Positions 17,028 to 26,297 of a stretch of DNA of 64,000 nt are shown piece after piece. Source of the DNA: Dehalobacter alkaniphilus (GTDB lineage: Bacteria > Bacillota > Desulfitobacteriia > Desulfitobacteriales > Syntrophobotulaceae). The notes below the pieces were generated by a model. That model was not told the DNA's origin. It saw nothing but the letters and a program-made list of their open reading frames with translations, and did not search any database. The position numbers and the translations under genes were made by a program. Within the stretch, counting starts at the first letter, position 1. Every line of letters starts with the position of its first letter. The DNA lies in assembly GCA_040500365.1 (NCBI GenBank), contig CP148031.1, forward strand, positions 3,162,001 through 3,226,000, in the 5' to 3' direction.

Positions 17028-17324
17028 ATGGAAAACAACAGCCATGAGCATCTCCATGCCCATTCCCATCCAAACAAGAAAAATGTCTTAAATCGCTTGG
17101 CCAGAGTAATCGGCCATCTGGAAGGTATAAAAAGAATGGTTGACGATGAAGTAGACTGCAGTGAAATACTGATACAACTGTCGGCTGTCCGCTCCGCACT
17201 TAACAATACCGGTAAAGTCATCTTGAGTGACCATATCAATCACTGTTTGGTCCATGCTTATGAGGAAAACAATACCGAAGTCATCGACAGACTGAATGAT
17301 GCTATTGACAAATTTCTAAAATAA
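17028..17324 (+). CDS. CsoR/RcnR-family metal-sensing repressor
   Basis: 98 residues from ATG 17028 (GAAGGGAG upstream). An all-helical DUF156 protein that releases DNA on binding metal. The Cu(I)-type ligand set is present: Cys in VDCSEILIQL and the His-x3-Cys pair in SDHINHC. Unusually, the N-terminal tail alternates histidine (H6, H8, H10, H12, H14), which could give Ni/Co sensing or metal buffering. No copper ATPase, chaperone or nickel exporter adjoins it, so its regulon lies elsewhere. It stands alone, convergent with the atp operon. Confidence 0.88.
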   Translation: MENNSHEHLHAHSHPNKKNVLNRLARVIGHLEGIKRMVDDEVDCSEILIQLSAVRSALNNTGKVILSDHINHCLVHAYEENNTEVIDRLNDAIDKFLK

Positions 17325-17357
17325 ATGCGGAATAGATTATGATCAGACCAGATAAGA

Positions 17358-17393
17358 AAAGGATGCAGCAATATGATCGCTGCATCCTTTTTT
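17358..17393. terminator. Bidirectional terminator between csoR-like gene and atp operon
   Basis: Perfect 9-bp stem GGATGCAGC/GCTGCATCC (17361-17369 with 17379-17387), with TTTTTTAC on the plus strand and TTTTCTT on the minus strand. It can end both convergent transcripts. Confidence 0.9.
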
Positions 17394-17409
17394 ACTTTTG
17401 AACCTAAGG

Positions 17410-17811
17410 CTATTTTTCTGTTGCTCTGAGCCTAGCAACAGCTCTTTTCAAGGCAACCTCCGCTCGGATCTTGTCCGTCTCGGCCTGTTTTTCACCGAGG
17501 CGTTTTTCAGCGCGCTCTTTGGCCGCCTCTGCTCTCGCGACGTCGATGGATTCCGCAAGCTCGGCGGTGTCGGCCAGGATCGTTGCCTTGTTCTGGGCAA
17601 CTTCCAAAAATCCGCCGCCAATTGCCATTTTTTCCACTTTGCCGTTTTGCGTATAGCGGACGACCCCGATTACTAGGTTGGCAATGAGTGGAGAATGGTT
17701 GGCTAAGATACCGAGTTCTCCTTCCGCTCCGGGTGCCAGGATAAATTCCACTTCCGTATTCAGAACTTCGCCGGCAGGTGCCACGACAACAAAGTTAAAC
17801 GTTCCAGCCAT
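17410..17811 (-). CDS. atpC: ATP synthase epsilon subunit
   Basis: 133-residue central-stalk subunit of F1. The N-terminal beta-sandwich (FNFVVVAPAGEVLNTEVEF, LGILANHSPLIA) is followed by the two-helix C-terminal domain that can inhibit ATP hydrolysis. Last gene of the atp operon, 2 bp after atpD. Confidence 0.96.
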   Translation of the reverse strand: MAGTFNFVVVAPAGEVLNTEVEFILAPGAEGELGILANHSPLIANLVIGVVRYTQNGKVEKMAIGGGFLEVAQNKATILADTAELAESIDVARAEAAKERAEKRLGEKQAETDKIRAEVALKRAVARLRATEK

Positions 17812-17813
17812 GG

Positions 17814-19217
17814 TTATACAGCTCCCAACTGTTTCGCTTTTTCAACCGCCTCTTCGATCGTTCCGACATACCGGAACGCTTCTTCAGGCAGACTATCGTG
17901 CTTACCTTCGCAGATTTCTTTAAAGCTCCGAATCGTATCTTTGACCGGTACGTATTTGCCTTTCATGCCGGTGAAGGCCTCGGCTACACTGAACGGCTGG
18001 GAAAGGAAAATCTGAATGCGGCGGGCTCGGTTAACAAGAAGTTTGTCATCTTCGCTGAGCTCGTCCATACCAAGGATCGCAATAATATCCTGAAGCTCTT
18101 TATAACGCTGCAGGATCTTCTGCACTTCGCGGGCAACTTCGTAATGCTCCTGGCCGACGATGTCCGGGGTCATGATCTGGGAACTGGAATCCAGCGGGTC
18201 CACCGCCGGGTAAATACCCATTTCGGAAATCGAACGGGAAAGAACCGTTTTGGCATCCAAATGTGCAAAGGCCGTAGCCGGTGCGGGGTCCGTCAAGTCA
18301 TCCGCCGGCACATAAATAGCCTGAACGGAGGTAATGGAACCTTTCTTCGTTGAAGTGATGCGTTCCTGCAGGTTGCCCATTTCCGTAGCTAGGGTCGGCT
18401 GATAGCCTACCGCCGACGGCATACGGCCCAAGAGTGCGGACACTTCAGATCCGGCTTGGGTAAAGCGGAAAATATTATCGATGAAGAGGAGCACGTCCTG
18501 TCCCTGTTCATCGCGGAAAAATTCAGCCTGGGTAAGACCGGTCAGTCCTACTCTTAAGCGGGCACCGGGGGGTTCGTTCATCTGACCGAACACCATGGTC
18601 ATCTTGTTAATAACGCCGGATTCCTTCATTTCATTCCAGAGGTCATTCCCTTCACGGGTACGTTCACCAACGCCGGCAAATACGGAAATACCGCCGTGCT
18701 GGGTTGCGATATTATTAATGAGCTCCTGGATCAGAACGGTCTTGCCTACGCCGGCACCGCCGAACAGACCAACCTTACCACCTTTGGCATACGGTGCTAA
18801 GAGGTCGACGACTTTGATCCCTGTTTCCAGCATGGTGTCTGTGGTTTCCTGATCGACAAACGGTGGTGCTTTGCGATGGATCGGGAATTTTAGTTCCGTA
18901 TTCACATTGGGTAGATTGTCGATCGGTTCTCCCAAGACATTGAACATTCTCCCCAATGTTTCAGTACCGACACTGACAGTGATCGGTGCACCGGTATTCA
19001 CGGCTTCTACACCCCTGGTCAGACCGTCTGTGGACGACATCGCAATACAACGTACGGTATCGTTGCCTAGATGCTGGGCAACTTCCAAAGTCAGTTTGGA
19101 GTTCTTTACTTCGTTTTGAATGACAATCGCACTATAAATTTCCGGCAGGGCATCGGAATCAAATTCGATGTCAACAACCGGACCCATGACTTGAATTACT
19201 TTACCTATTTTTGACAC
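17814..19217 (-). CDS. atpD: ATP synthase beta subunit
   Basis: 467-residue catalytic F1 subunit. Walker A GGAGVGKTVLIQ near residue 150, Walker B VLLFIDNIFRF near 240, and the DELSEED-type lever (GMDELSEDDKLLV) near 380 are all present. GTG start at 19215-19217 behind AAAGGAGG. No unusual features. Confidence 0.98.
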   Translation of the reverse strand: MSKIGKVIQVMGPVVDIEFDSDALPEIYSAIVIQNEVKNSKLTLEVAQHLGNDTVRCIAMSSTDGLTRGVEAVNTGAPITVSVGTETLGRMFNVLGEPIDNLPNVNTELKFPIHRKAPPFVDQETTDTMLETGIKVVDLLAPYAKGGKVGLFGGAGVGKTVLIQELINNIATQHGGISVFAGVGERTREGNDLWNEMKESGVINKMTMVFGQMNEPPGARLRVGLTGLTQAEFFRDEQGQDVLLFIDNIFRFTQAGSEVSALLGRMPSAVGYQPTLATEMGNLQERITSTKKGSITSVQAIYVPADDLTDPAPATAFAHLDAKTVLSRSISEMGIYPAVDPLDSSSQIMTPDIVGQEHYEVAREVQKILQRYKELQDIIAILGMDELSEDDKLLVNRARRIQIFLSQPFSVAEAFTGMKGKYVPVKDTIRSFKEICEGKHDSLPEEAFRYVGTIEEAVEKAKQLGAV

Positions 19218-19254
19218 AAGCTTGCAACCTCCTTTGATAAGGTACGAAAAGCAG

Positions 19255-20112
19255 CTACTCCAGAGCCGCAGCTCCCCCTACAATTTCAGAAATTTCCTTG
19301 GTAATCGCTGCCTGACGGGCTCTGTTCATTATTAATGTCAACTTGCCAATCATTTCTTTGGCATTCTCCGTCGCTGAATCCATCGCCGTCATTTTTGCCC
19401 CCATTTCACTCGCCTTGCTTTCCAGGAGGGCGCTGAAAATCTGACTTTCAACATAGCTGGGGAGTAATTTATCCAACATTTGCTGGGGCTCAGGCTCGAA
19501 GATGTAGCTGCCGCTGGCCTTTTCTGCGGATGGTTCAATCGGCAGTAATTTGATAGCGGTTGGTTCCTGACTCAGAACCGAAATGAATTTGGAATAAACG
19601 AGGTAAACCTCATCTAATTCGCCGCGGGTATATAACCCAATGACATCTTTAGCAATGCCTTTGGCTTGGCTATAATTGGGGCTATCGCCCAATCCAGTAA
19701 ACTGTGTAATGATTTCAATATTACGTCTGGTAAAAAAATCAATGCCTTTCCGGCCTACTGCTACCAAACCGGCTTGAACGTCCGTCTTTTCATCAAGCAG
19801 ACTCCTGGTCATACGATTCAAGTTGGTATTAAACCCTCCGCACAGACCTCGGTCTGACGTTACAAGGATATATCCTACTTTCTCCACCGGACGTTTTTCC
19901 AGAAGCGGATGCCTTGCCTCCGCCTGGTTCTGAACAAGACGGGCTAGGACACTCTGAAGCTGTTTGGCATATGGGCGGGATGCGATGACTTTTTCCTGAG
20001 ACTTCCGTAATTTCGCGGCAGCTACCATCTTCATGGCTTTGGTAATCTGCTGCATATTGGCTACACTACGGATCCGTCTGCGAATATCGCGTACTCCTGC
20101 CACTTCATTCAC
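19255..20112 (-). CDS. atpG: ATP synthase gamma subunit
   Basis: Rotor shaft of F1. The N-terminal helix RDIRRRIRSVANMQQITKAM and C-terminal GKLTLIMNRARQAAITKEIS are the coiled-coil signature. The frame opens at GTG 20112, but GTG 20103 (protein start MAGVRDI, AGGTG upstream) matches relatives better and would remove three residues. About 285 residues. Confidence 0.96.
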   Translation of the reverse strand: MNEVAGVRDIRRRIRSVANMQQITKAMKMVAAAKLRKSQEKVIASRPYAKQLQSVLARLVQNQAEARHPLLEKRPVEKVGYILVTSDRGLCGGFNTNLNRMTRSLLDEKTDVQAGLVAVGRKGIDFFTRRNIEIITQFTGLGDSPNYSQAKGIAKDVIGLYTRGELDEVYLVYSKFISVLSQEPTAIKLLPIEPSAEKASGSYIFEPEPQQMLDKLLPSYVESQIFSALLESKASEMGAKMTAMDSATENAKEMIGKLTLIMNRARQAAITKEISEIVGGAAALE

Positions 20113-20121
20113 CTACTCTTT

Positions 20122-21624
20122 CTAAGCTAAAAAGCCTTGCTTGAACTCATTGATGGCATCGCCGATTTCTTTCATGAGCTCGTTGGAAAGAGCTTTCTCC
20201 GTACGGATTTTCTCAGGGATCTGAGTCGTACGCATGAAGCGGAGAAGTTCCTGTTCGAATTCTTTCATTCTTTCCATTGGGACATCATCGATATAACCTT
20301 TAGTCGCCGCAAAGATGACGATGATCTGCTCTTCGACCGGCATTGGCTGATATTGTCCCTGCTTCAGGATCTCCATGGTTTTTTGGCCGCGGTTAAGTCT
20401 GGCTTGAGTCGCTTTATCCAGATCAGATCCAAACTGGGCAAAAGCCGCTAATTCGCGATAAGATGCCAGGTCCAGACGGAGCTGACCGGCTACCTGTTTC
20501 ATGGCCTTGATCTGAGCGTCTCCTCCAACGCGCGATACCGAGATACCGACGTTGATGGCAGGACGGAAACCGGAAAAGAACAGGTCTGATTCCAAGAATA
20601 TCTGACCGTCGGTGATGGAAATAACGTTCGTCGGGATATACGCGGAAACGTCACCAGCCTGAGTCTCAATGATCGGCAGCGCTGTCAGTGAGCCGCTTCC
20701 CTTTTCTGGGGACAGCTTAGCCGCACGTTCCAGCAAACGGGAATGGAGATAGAAAACGTCGCCGGGATAAGCTTCACGTCCGGGCGGACGTTTCAACAAG
20801 AGCGACAGTTCGCGATAAGCAACCGCCTGTTTGGAGAGATCATCATAGACCACCAGAACATGCTGACCTTTGTCCCGAAAATACTCGCCAATCGCACAAC
20901 CAGAATACGGTGCAATATAAAGCATCGGAGCCGGGTCGGAAGCTGTCGCCATGACAACGATCGAATATTCCATCGCGCCATGCTCTTCCAGCTTCTTCAC
21001 AACACTGGCTACGGTCGACTGTTTCTGACCGATAGCCACATAAATACAGATACAATTCTGTCCTTTTTGATTAATAATGGCGTCTACCGCCAGCGCGGTC
21101 TTACCTGTCTGGCGGTCACCAATAATCAGCTCACGTTGTCCGCGGCCGATTGGCACCATGGAGTCAATCGACTTCAGACCAGTCTGCAGCGGTTCGTTTA
21201 CTCTTTTTCTGTCGACTACACCGGGAGCAACCGATTCGATCGGACGGTATCCGGCTGGAACGATCTCCCCTTTGCCATCGACAGGTTGTCCAAGAACGTT
21301 GACAACACGGCCAATTAAGCTTTCTCCTACCGGTACTTCCACGATCCTGCCGGTACGCTTGACCTGGTCGCCTTCTTTAATCGCAGCATAAGGTCCTAGG
21401 ATAACGCAGCCGATGTTGTCCTCTTCCAGGTTCATGGCCATCCCATATATGCCGCCGGGGAACTCCAGAAGCTCACCGGACATCGCCTTCTCCAAGCCAT
21501 AAACACGCGCAATACCATCACCTACCTGGATAACGGTACCAACATCAACGACTTCGAGGGCTGATTCATAACGCTCGATTTGCTGTTTAATAATAGAACT
21601 AATTTCTTCGGGACGTAAATTCAT
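20122..21624 (-). CDS. atpA: ATP synthase alpha subunit
   Basis: 500-residue non-catalytic nucleotide-binding F1 subunit. P-loop GDRQTGKTALAVD near residue 170 and the conserved catalytic-site arginine region INVGISVSRVGGDAQ near 365. 4 bp after atpH. Ordinary family member. Confidence 0.98.
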   Translation of the reverse strand: MNLRPEEISSIIKQQIERYESALEVVDVGTVIQVGDGIARVYGLEKAMSGELLEFPGGIYGMAMNLEEDNIGCVILGPYAAIKEGDQVKRTGRIVEVPVGESLIGRVVNVLGQPVDGKGEIVPAGYRPIESVAPGVVDRKRVNEPLQTGLKSIDSMVPIGRGQRELIIGDRQTGKTALAVDAIINQKGQNCICIYVAIGQKQSTVASVVKKLEEHGAMEYSIVVMATASDPAPMLYIAPYSGCAIGEYFRDKGQHVLVVYDDLSKQAVAYRELSLLLKRPPGREAYPGDVFYLHSRLLERAAKLSPEKGSGSLTALPIIETQAGDVSAYIPTNVISITDGQIFLESDLFFSGFRPAINVGISVSRVGGDAQIKAMKQVAGQLRLDLASYRELAAFAQFGSDLDKATQARLNRGQKTMEILKQGQYQPMPVEEQIIVIFAATKGYIDDVPMERMKEFEQELLRFMRTTQIPEKIRTEKALSNELMKEIGDAINEFKQGFLA

Positions 21625-21628
21625 TCTT

Positions 21629-22201
21629 TTAGTTCACCCCTACTTCCTGCTGAGGTTTTAACGATGTTTTTTTCAATTCATCACGTATTTTAGACAATGC
21701 GGTTGTAATTGAGCCATCCATCACACGATCTCCCACTTGAAGTTTGGCTCCACCGATCAATGTCGGATTTACTTCGGAAAGTAAACGAACATTCTTGCCA
21801 GTCGATCTGGCAATCATTTCTTTGAGTTTTTCCTCTTGCGCCGGAGTCAGTGCTGTGGCACTGGTAACTTTTGCTTCGATTAAGTTGCGTGCTTCATTGG
21901 CCAGACGTGCAAATTCACGCTGAACCAGGCTGAGGAGATTCTGTCTCCTGCGATCAATCAACAGAAAAACAAAATGACTGGTCATGTCAGAAACAGTGTC
22001 ATCAAGTATCTTCGCCAGGACCTTCTTTTTGGTTTCTGCTTCAATATTGGGATGGTTCAGCAAAACTTTCAGCTCATTATTTTGGGCTACAATTTCCGCC
22101 AAATCATGCAGCTCTTTATCGATTTGATCGAGGACAGACATCTCAACAGCTAATTCAAAAAGAGCCTGCGCATAGCGATGTGCGAGAGCGCCGTTTAACA
22201 T
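21629..22201 (-). CDS. atpH: ATP synthase delta subunit
   Basis: 190-residue stator subunit linking F1 to the b-subunit stalk. N-terminal helical bundle RYAQALFELAVEM and the C-terminal PTLIGGAKLQVGDRVMDGSI strand are characteristic. Its start overlaps the atpF stop by 7 bp. Confidence 0.94.
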   Translation of the reverse strand: MLNGALAHRYAQALFELAVEMSVLDQIDKELHDLAEIVAQNNELKVLLNHPNIEAETKKKVLAKILDDTVSDMTSHFVFLLIDRRRQNLLSLVQREFARLANEARNLIEAKVTSATALTPAQEEKLKEMIARSTGKNVRLLSEVNPTLIGGAKLQVGDRVMDGSITTALSKIRDELKKTSLKPQQEVGVN

Positions 22202-22755
22202 GGCCGATCCCCTACCTCTTGAATAAATTGTTCAATGAGAGCTTCCTGACCCGTGATATCCAGTTTGTGCCGAATGATTTTTTCTGCAACGGCTACGGAC
22301 ATATCGGCTACCTGAGCTTTAACATCGGCAATTGCCCTGTCGCGTTCCCGTCCAATGTCGGCCAAGGCCGACTGTTTGAGCTTTTCGGTTTCCTTACGGG
22401 CTTCCAGGATAATTTCTTCCGCACGCAGCTCGCTGCTCTTGGTAGCCTTCTCAATAATTTCCTGAGCTTGCTGGCGGGCTTGACGCATTTCTTGTTGGTA
22501 TTCCAGCCGGATTCTTTCAGCTTCTTTTCTTTCCTGTTCGGCTTGAGCCAGGTTATTTTCAATACCCTGACGGCGTTTTTCCATCATATTCATGATGGGT
22601 GTCCAAGCAAACTTTTTCAGGATCCAAACTAAAAGCAAAAATGAAAGGAGCTGAACAAAATATGTGTAGTCAAAATGTAACGGGCTATTTGTCGTAGGAC
22701 CAGCAGCCGCCGCTGAGGCAATCGAATTGGTAAAACCTATTACGAAGGGATTCAA
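22195..22755 (-). CDS. atpF: ATP synthase b subunit
   Basis: 186-residue peripheral stalk. One N-terminal membrane helix (FVQLLSFLLLVWILKKFAW, about residues 32-50) is followed by a long charged coiled coil. Start is TTG 22753-22755 with GGAGGGGG upstream; the first 30 residues, rich in Ala, Ser and Thr, are longer than usual before the membrane helix. Confidence 0.94.
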   Translation of the reverse strand: MNPFVIGFTNSIASAAAAGPTTNSPLHFDYTYFVQLLSFLLLVWILKKFAWTPIMNMMEKRRQGIENNLAQAEQERKEAERIRLEYQQEMRQARQQAQEIIEKATKSSELRAEEIILEARKETEKLKQSALADIGRERDRAIADVKAQVADMSVAVAEKIIRHKLDITGQEALIEQFIQEVGDRPC

Positions 22756-22838
22756 GCGATATTCCCCCTCCTCTCTATTTTGAGCAGTAGATTAATACAG
22801 TAATGTCATTCAATTGTTGCATTTTACTGAAGTACAGC

Positions 22839-23072
22839 TCAGGACTTCGTAAAGAACATTAACAGAGCCATGATGATGGACAAGAGTGGAAGAATCTCAA
22901 CCAGCGCAATACCAATAAACATGGTGCTCATTAAAGTTCCTCTGGCTTCAGGTTGACGTGCAATCCCATCAATTGTGCTGGCAACAACGTTTCCATTACC
23001 CATAGCAGCTCCAATGGCCGCACCCGCGGCAGCAATACCAGTACCTATCAACGCAGCAGCAGTGATATCCAT
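22839..23072 (-). CDS. atpE: ATP synthase c subunit, proton type
   Basis: 77 residues, two membrane helices around a polar loop (ARQPEARG). The second helix holds the ion-carrying glutamate in GIALVEILPLLS. Sodium-type c subunits have E-S-T at this point; here the glutamate is followed by Ile-Leu, so a proton-driven enzyme is predicted even though the loop glutamine is shared. AAGGAGG ribosome site. The ring multiplies this subunit, so a strong site is expected. Confidence 0.95.
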   Translation of the reverse strand: MDITAAALIGTGIAAAGAAIGAAMGNGNVVASTIDGIARQPEARGTLMSTMFIGIALVEILPLLSIIMALLMFFTKS

Positions 23073-23158
23073 ATTAAATTTCCTCCTTAAATAAATAAAT
23101 TCATTTTGTATTTATTGATTTCAGATTGCTTCTTTTTAGCTCTGAAATAATACCGTTG

Positions 23159-23920
23159 TTAGTGAGACTCTTCGATAGCTTGGCCAACATAGGCCACCGT
23201 TAATATTGTAAAAACATAGGATTGGATTACTGCGATAAATACGCAGAAAACGAGCCAGAATGGCATCGGAATAACTCCGCCGAAGGCAAATATACCCGGG
23301 ATCATGAGAATGACTGCAATCAGGATTTCTCCGGCATAAATATTGCCGAATAGCCGGAAAGCTAAGGTCAAAGGCTTGGCGACAAAATCAATAATGTGAA
23401 GGATCGCAAAAGGCGGATAGGGTTCAAGAAAGTGTTTGAAATAGTGCGCGCCTTTATATTTGAGTCCATAGACCAATACTAAAACAATCGTTATTGTCGA
23501 TAAGGCAAAGGTCGTATTAACATCTGCTGTCGGCGACGAAAACGTTGTTGTTCGCGCACTGAAAATTGCTCCGCCAAACATCTCATTGATTCTAGCAAAG
23601 TGTACGTGATCGAGTAAGGGTGCAAATATATTGGGAATCAAGCCAATCATGTTCGCAAAAAATACAAACAAAATAAGGGAAAGAAGATACCCGAGCAATG
23701 ACGATCCTTTTTTATAGTTCATATTATCAGAGATAAGGCCCCTGACAAAATCAATGATCCATTCCAAAAGATTTTGAAGTTTTCCGGGCGTTCCACTTGT
23801 CAGATTGCGCTTACAAAGAAAGACAAAACCCAAAAGAAGTATCATCGTGACCCAAGTCATAATCAGTGTCTTCGCATGCACAGTGCCATTTCCCAATACC
23901 CATAGTACGGTATCATGCAT
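23159..23920 (-). CDS. atpB: ATP synthase a subunit
   Basis: 253-residue integral membrane subunit that forms the ion half-channels. The essential arginine is in LAFRLFGNIYAGE (about residue 190), and the GLIPNIFAPL helix and C-terminal VFTILTVAYVGQAI segment fit the family. One base separates its start from the atpI stop. Confidence 0.97.
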   Translation of the reverse strand: MHDTVLWVLGNGTVHAKTLIMTWVTMILLLGFVFLCKRNLTSGTPGKLQNLLEWIIDFVRGLISDNMNYKKGSSLLGYLLSLILFVFFANMIGLIPNIFAPLLDHVHFARINEMFGGAIFSARTTTFSSPTADVNTTFALSTITIVLVLVYGLKYKGAHYFKHFLEPYPPFAILHIIDFVAKPLTLAFRLFGNIYAGEILIAVILMIPGIFAFGGVIPMPFWLVFCVFIAVIQSYVFTILTVAYVGQAIEESH

Positions 23921-24289
23921 TTAATTTTCACCACCTTTCGTTTTTCTTAGTTGATGTCTTGCTACAATTATAGGGATAACAATACCAATCATCATTCCTA
24001 TAGCTACATAATAAAGCCATTCCGGTTGGAACTTTGCGACAACAGCAAATACCAACGTAATGATTACCAACCTGAATACTAAGCTTTTGTAGTATGTTTT
24101 TAGGGCTGCTTTCTTATCTTTGTCCATTGCTTTTCGAGCGTCCCTAAGTAGCCACTTAACATTAATTATGCCCGTATAATAGCCGATCAATAAACCAACA
24201 AGGGGGTAAAATTCTGTTCGCCATATTACGATTAAAACAGTGATGCAGAGAATAACCGTCAAGATCTGAATAAACCTGCTATTTTCCAT
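23921..24289 (-). CDS. atpI: ATP synthase subunit I (AtpI/UncI)
   Basis: 122 residues with four predicted membrane helices, at the classic position ahead of atpB. AtpI helps assemble the c ring. Sequence of this family is poorly conserved, so the call rests mainly on length, membrane pattern and position. The start overlaps the end of the next gene upstream by 11 bp. Confidence 0.8.
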   Translation of the reverse strand: MENSRFIQILTVILCITVLIVIWRTEFYPLVGLLIGYYTGIINVKWLLRDARKAMDKDKKAALKTYYKSLVFRLVIITLVFAVVAKFQPEWLYYVAIGMMIGIVIPIIVARHQLRKTKGGEN

Positions 24290-24509
24290 CCGTTTTACCT
24301 AACTTTAAATAAATTAATATTAGAGATAGTATACTGAACAAAATACCTAGAATCATCAAAACTGCCTTAAATAAAGGGTCAGTGCCAAAATGAGTATCCA
24401 AATAATTTCCGAAAAAATATCCTCCTACTTCCAAGCCAACAAGAGCAGAGGCACTTGATGATCCCCATAGCATATACTTGACAACATCACTTGTAAATTT
24501 GTCAGCCAT
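24279..24509 (-). CDS. atpZ: AtpZ-like small membrane protein
   Basis: 76 residues, two membrane helices with a short polar loop (GNYLDTHFGTDP). This is the AtpZ/AtpI-related pattern of the first gene in many Firmicute atp operons; AtpZ has been linked to Mg/Ca transport and c-ring assembly. First gene after the candidate atp promoter. Confidence 0.78.
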   Translation of the reverse strand: MADKFTSDVVKYMLWGSSSASALVGLEVGGYFFGNYLDTHFGTDPLFKAVLMILGILFSILSLILIYLKLGKTDGK

Positions 24510-24546
24510 CTGGTTCCCTCAAATCTCTTGGTTTTTCGTTGACAAC

Positions 24547-24575
24547 ATAATATGACATCATAATATATAATGCAA
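24547..24575 (-). promoter_or_regulatory. Candidate promoter of the atp operon
   Basis: Minus strand: -35 TTGCAT (24570-24575, weak), a 17-bp spacer, then -10 TATTAT (24547-24552, five of six), 38 bp upstream of atpZ. The AT-rich surroundings weaken the call, but spacing and place are right. The rest of the 195-bp gap to wecB shows no hairpin. Confidence 0.45.
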
Positions 24576-24704
24576 GATTTATGCCAATTGCACGTACCGT
24601 CAAAAGCCGCGTAGAATCAGGATTGATCGTTCCTTCACATAATCATCATTTTTCATTTTGCAATTTTTTTAATTATTTTCGTTTTTATTAGGAAAATTTT
24701 GTGA

Positions 24705-25862
24705 TCAGATGCTGAAAATCTTACGATCATAAAATTTTTCAATAATAATTTGGGTGATTCTTGCGCTTGATCTGCCGTCTCCGTATGGATTTGTCGCTTG
24801 AGACATTTTTCCATAAGCATCCTGGTCGGTTAATAGGTGCTGAATACTTTCAACGACCTTATTGTATTGTGTCCCAACCAGTAATACGGTTCCTGAATCG
24901 ACAGCTTCAGGCCGTTCAGTCGTATCCCTGACCACCAGAACGGGCTTGCCCAGTGAAGGGGCCTCTTCTTGGATCCCCCCGGAGTCTGACAGGATCAGAT
25001 AGGCCTTTGCCATTAGATTTACAAAGGGTTCGTAATCCAAAGGTTCAATTAAATGGACCTTTTCATTGCCTCCTAAGACCTCCGTGACTACTTTCCTGAC
25101 CGTAGGGTTCTTATGCATCGGGAATATAACATAGGTATCCGGAAATTCCCGCAGGACTGTTTCCAGCGCCTGATAGATCTGCCGCATGGGTTCTCCCCAA
25201 TTCTCCCGGCGGTGCGTTGTCATTAGGATCATTCGTTTATCTTTATTTGCTTCTAATATCCAGTTTAAGTCTATATCCGCAAACTGATATTCCGGCTTAA
25301 CGGTACTTAATAAGGCATCGATTACTGTGTTGCCTGTAACAAATATATTCTCCGGGTCGACCCCTTCGCGCAGCAGATTACTTCTCGATACTTCGGTAGG
25401 TGCAAAATGCAGGTCTGCTAAACCGCTGGTAAGTTTCCGATTGATTTCCTCCGGCCAGGGAGAATATTTCTGGCCAGTTCGCAAACCAGCCTCGATATGG
25501 CCGATCGGGATCTTATGATAAAAAGCTGTTAGGGCTGATGCAAAAGTAGTTGTAGTATCCCCTTGTACCAAGATCAAATTCGGTTTTTCCTTGATCAATA
25601 TCTCATCCATTCCTGTCAGCACTCCAGTGGTAAGGGTGGCAAGAGTCTGTCCATGTTTCATTAAATCAAGATCATAATCAGGTACAATATCAAAGAGTTT
25701 AACAACCTGATCCAGCATCTCACGATGCTGGGCAGTAACAACAACCAGGCTGTCAACGTCGTCCCGCTTTTCTAATGCTTTTACGACAGGTGCCATCTTA
25801 ATAGCCTCAGGTCTGGTTCCAAATACAGTCATGACCTTATATTTTCTTTGCTTCAATTCCAC
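24705..25862 (-). CDS. wecB: UDP-N-acetylglucosamine 2-epimerase (non-hydrolysing)
   Basis: Converts UDP-GlcNAc to UDP-ManNAc for teichoic-acid linkage units (MnaA in Bacillus). GTG 25860-25862 behind GGGGGAAAT gives 385 residues; the open frame extends to 25955 but its first 31 codons lack family similarity. Motifs: MTVFGTRPEAIKMAPVV, VQGDTTTTFASALTAF, IGHIEAGLRTG, and LSDSGGIQEEAPSLGKP. It probably supplies the donor for TagA at 10.5-11.2 kb. Position between upp/comEB and atp is seen in other Firmicutes. Confidence 0.94.
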   Translation of the reverse strand: MELKQRKYKVMTVFGTRPEAIKMAPVVKALEKRDDVDSLVVVTAQHREMLDQVVKLFDIVPDYDLDLMKHGQTLATLTTGVLTGMDEILIKEKPNLILVQGDTTTTFASALTAFYHKIPIGHIEAGLRTGQKYSPWPEEINRKLTSGLADLHFAPTEVSRSNLLREGVDPENIFVTGNTVIDALLSTVKPEYQFADIDLNWILEANKDKRMILMTTHRRENWGEPMRQIYQALETVLREFPDTYVIFPMHKNPTVRKVVTEVLGGNEKVHLIEPLDYEPFVNLMAKAYLILSDSGGIQEEAPSLGKPVLVVRDTTERPEAVDSGTVLLVGTQYNKVVESIQHLLTDQDAYGKMSQATNPYGDGRSSARITQIIIEKFYDRKIFSI

Positions 25863-26297
25863 AATATTTCCCCCACTGTTGGGCAATGCCTGAAGGCGTT
25901 GACCGCAAAGACCTTTAATCTTAAATATTATACACGCCCAAGGCATTTTTCGCAAATATATACAATTATATATATGATTGTCCTTATTTTGTTGATTACT
26001 AGGGATATATCTACTTATTTTTCAGAATGCTCCAAGCTACTCATGGCACCACGGCACTAGGCCATCCTTGGCCGTCGTGCGCCGCGTTCCTTGTCAACTT
26101 GCCATGTCATCCAGGATTATTTGACCCCGTAAAGGCTATCTAACCGCCTTCACGCCTCCTGTCCCGTCGCCATGATCCGCTTGATGCTGGATATCGTGGT
26201 ATGGATACCTAATATGGAGTAAATAACTGAGAGTAAAAAAATGATGCAAATAGTTTGTGTGAACTATTCGCATACAGCTCCATCATCCTATGGTTTA
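25863..26297. other. 435-bp gap with a repeat copy and no gene
   Basis: Between comEB and wecB. It holds one copy of the 35-bp interspersed hairpin repeat (26042-26076), a lone TTGTCAAC at 26090-26097, and otherwise moderately GC-rich DNA whose frames are broken by stops. I could not match the frames to any protein. It may be a decayed mobile element. Confidence 0.5.
26042..26076. repeat. Interspersed hairpin repeat, copy 1
   Basis: 35 bp, CATGGCACCACGGCACTAGG followed by a GCC-TCC-TGGCCGTC tail, 31 of 35 bases identical to 37572-37606. On the minus strand it folds as CCAAGG...CCGTGG around GGCCTA. Confidence 0.7.
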
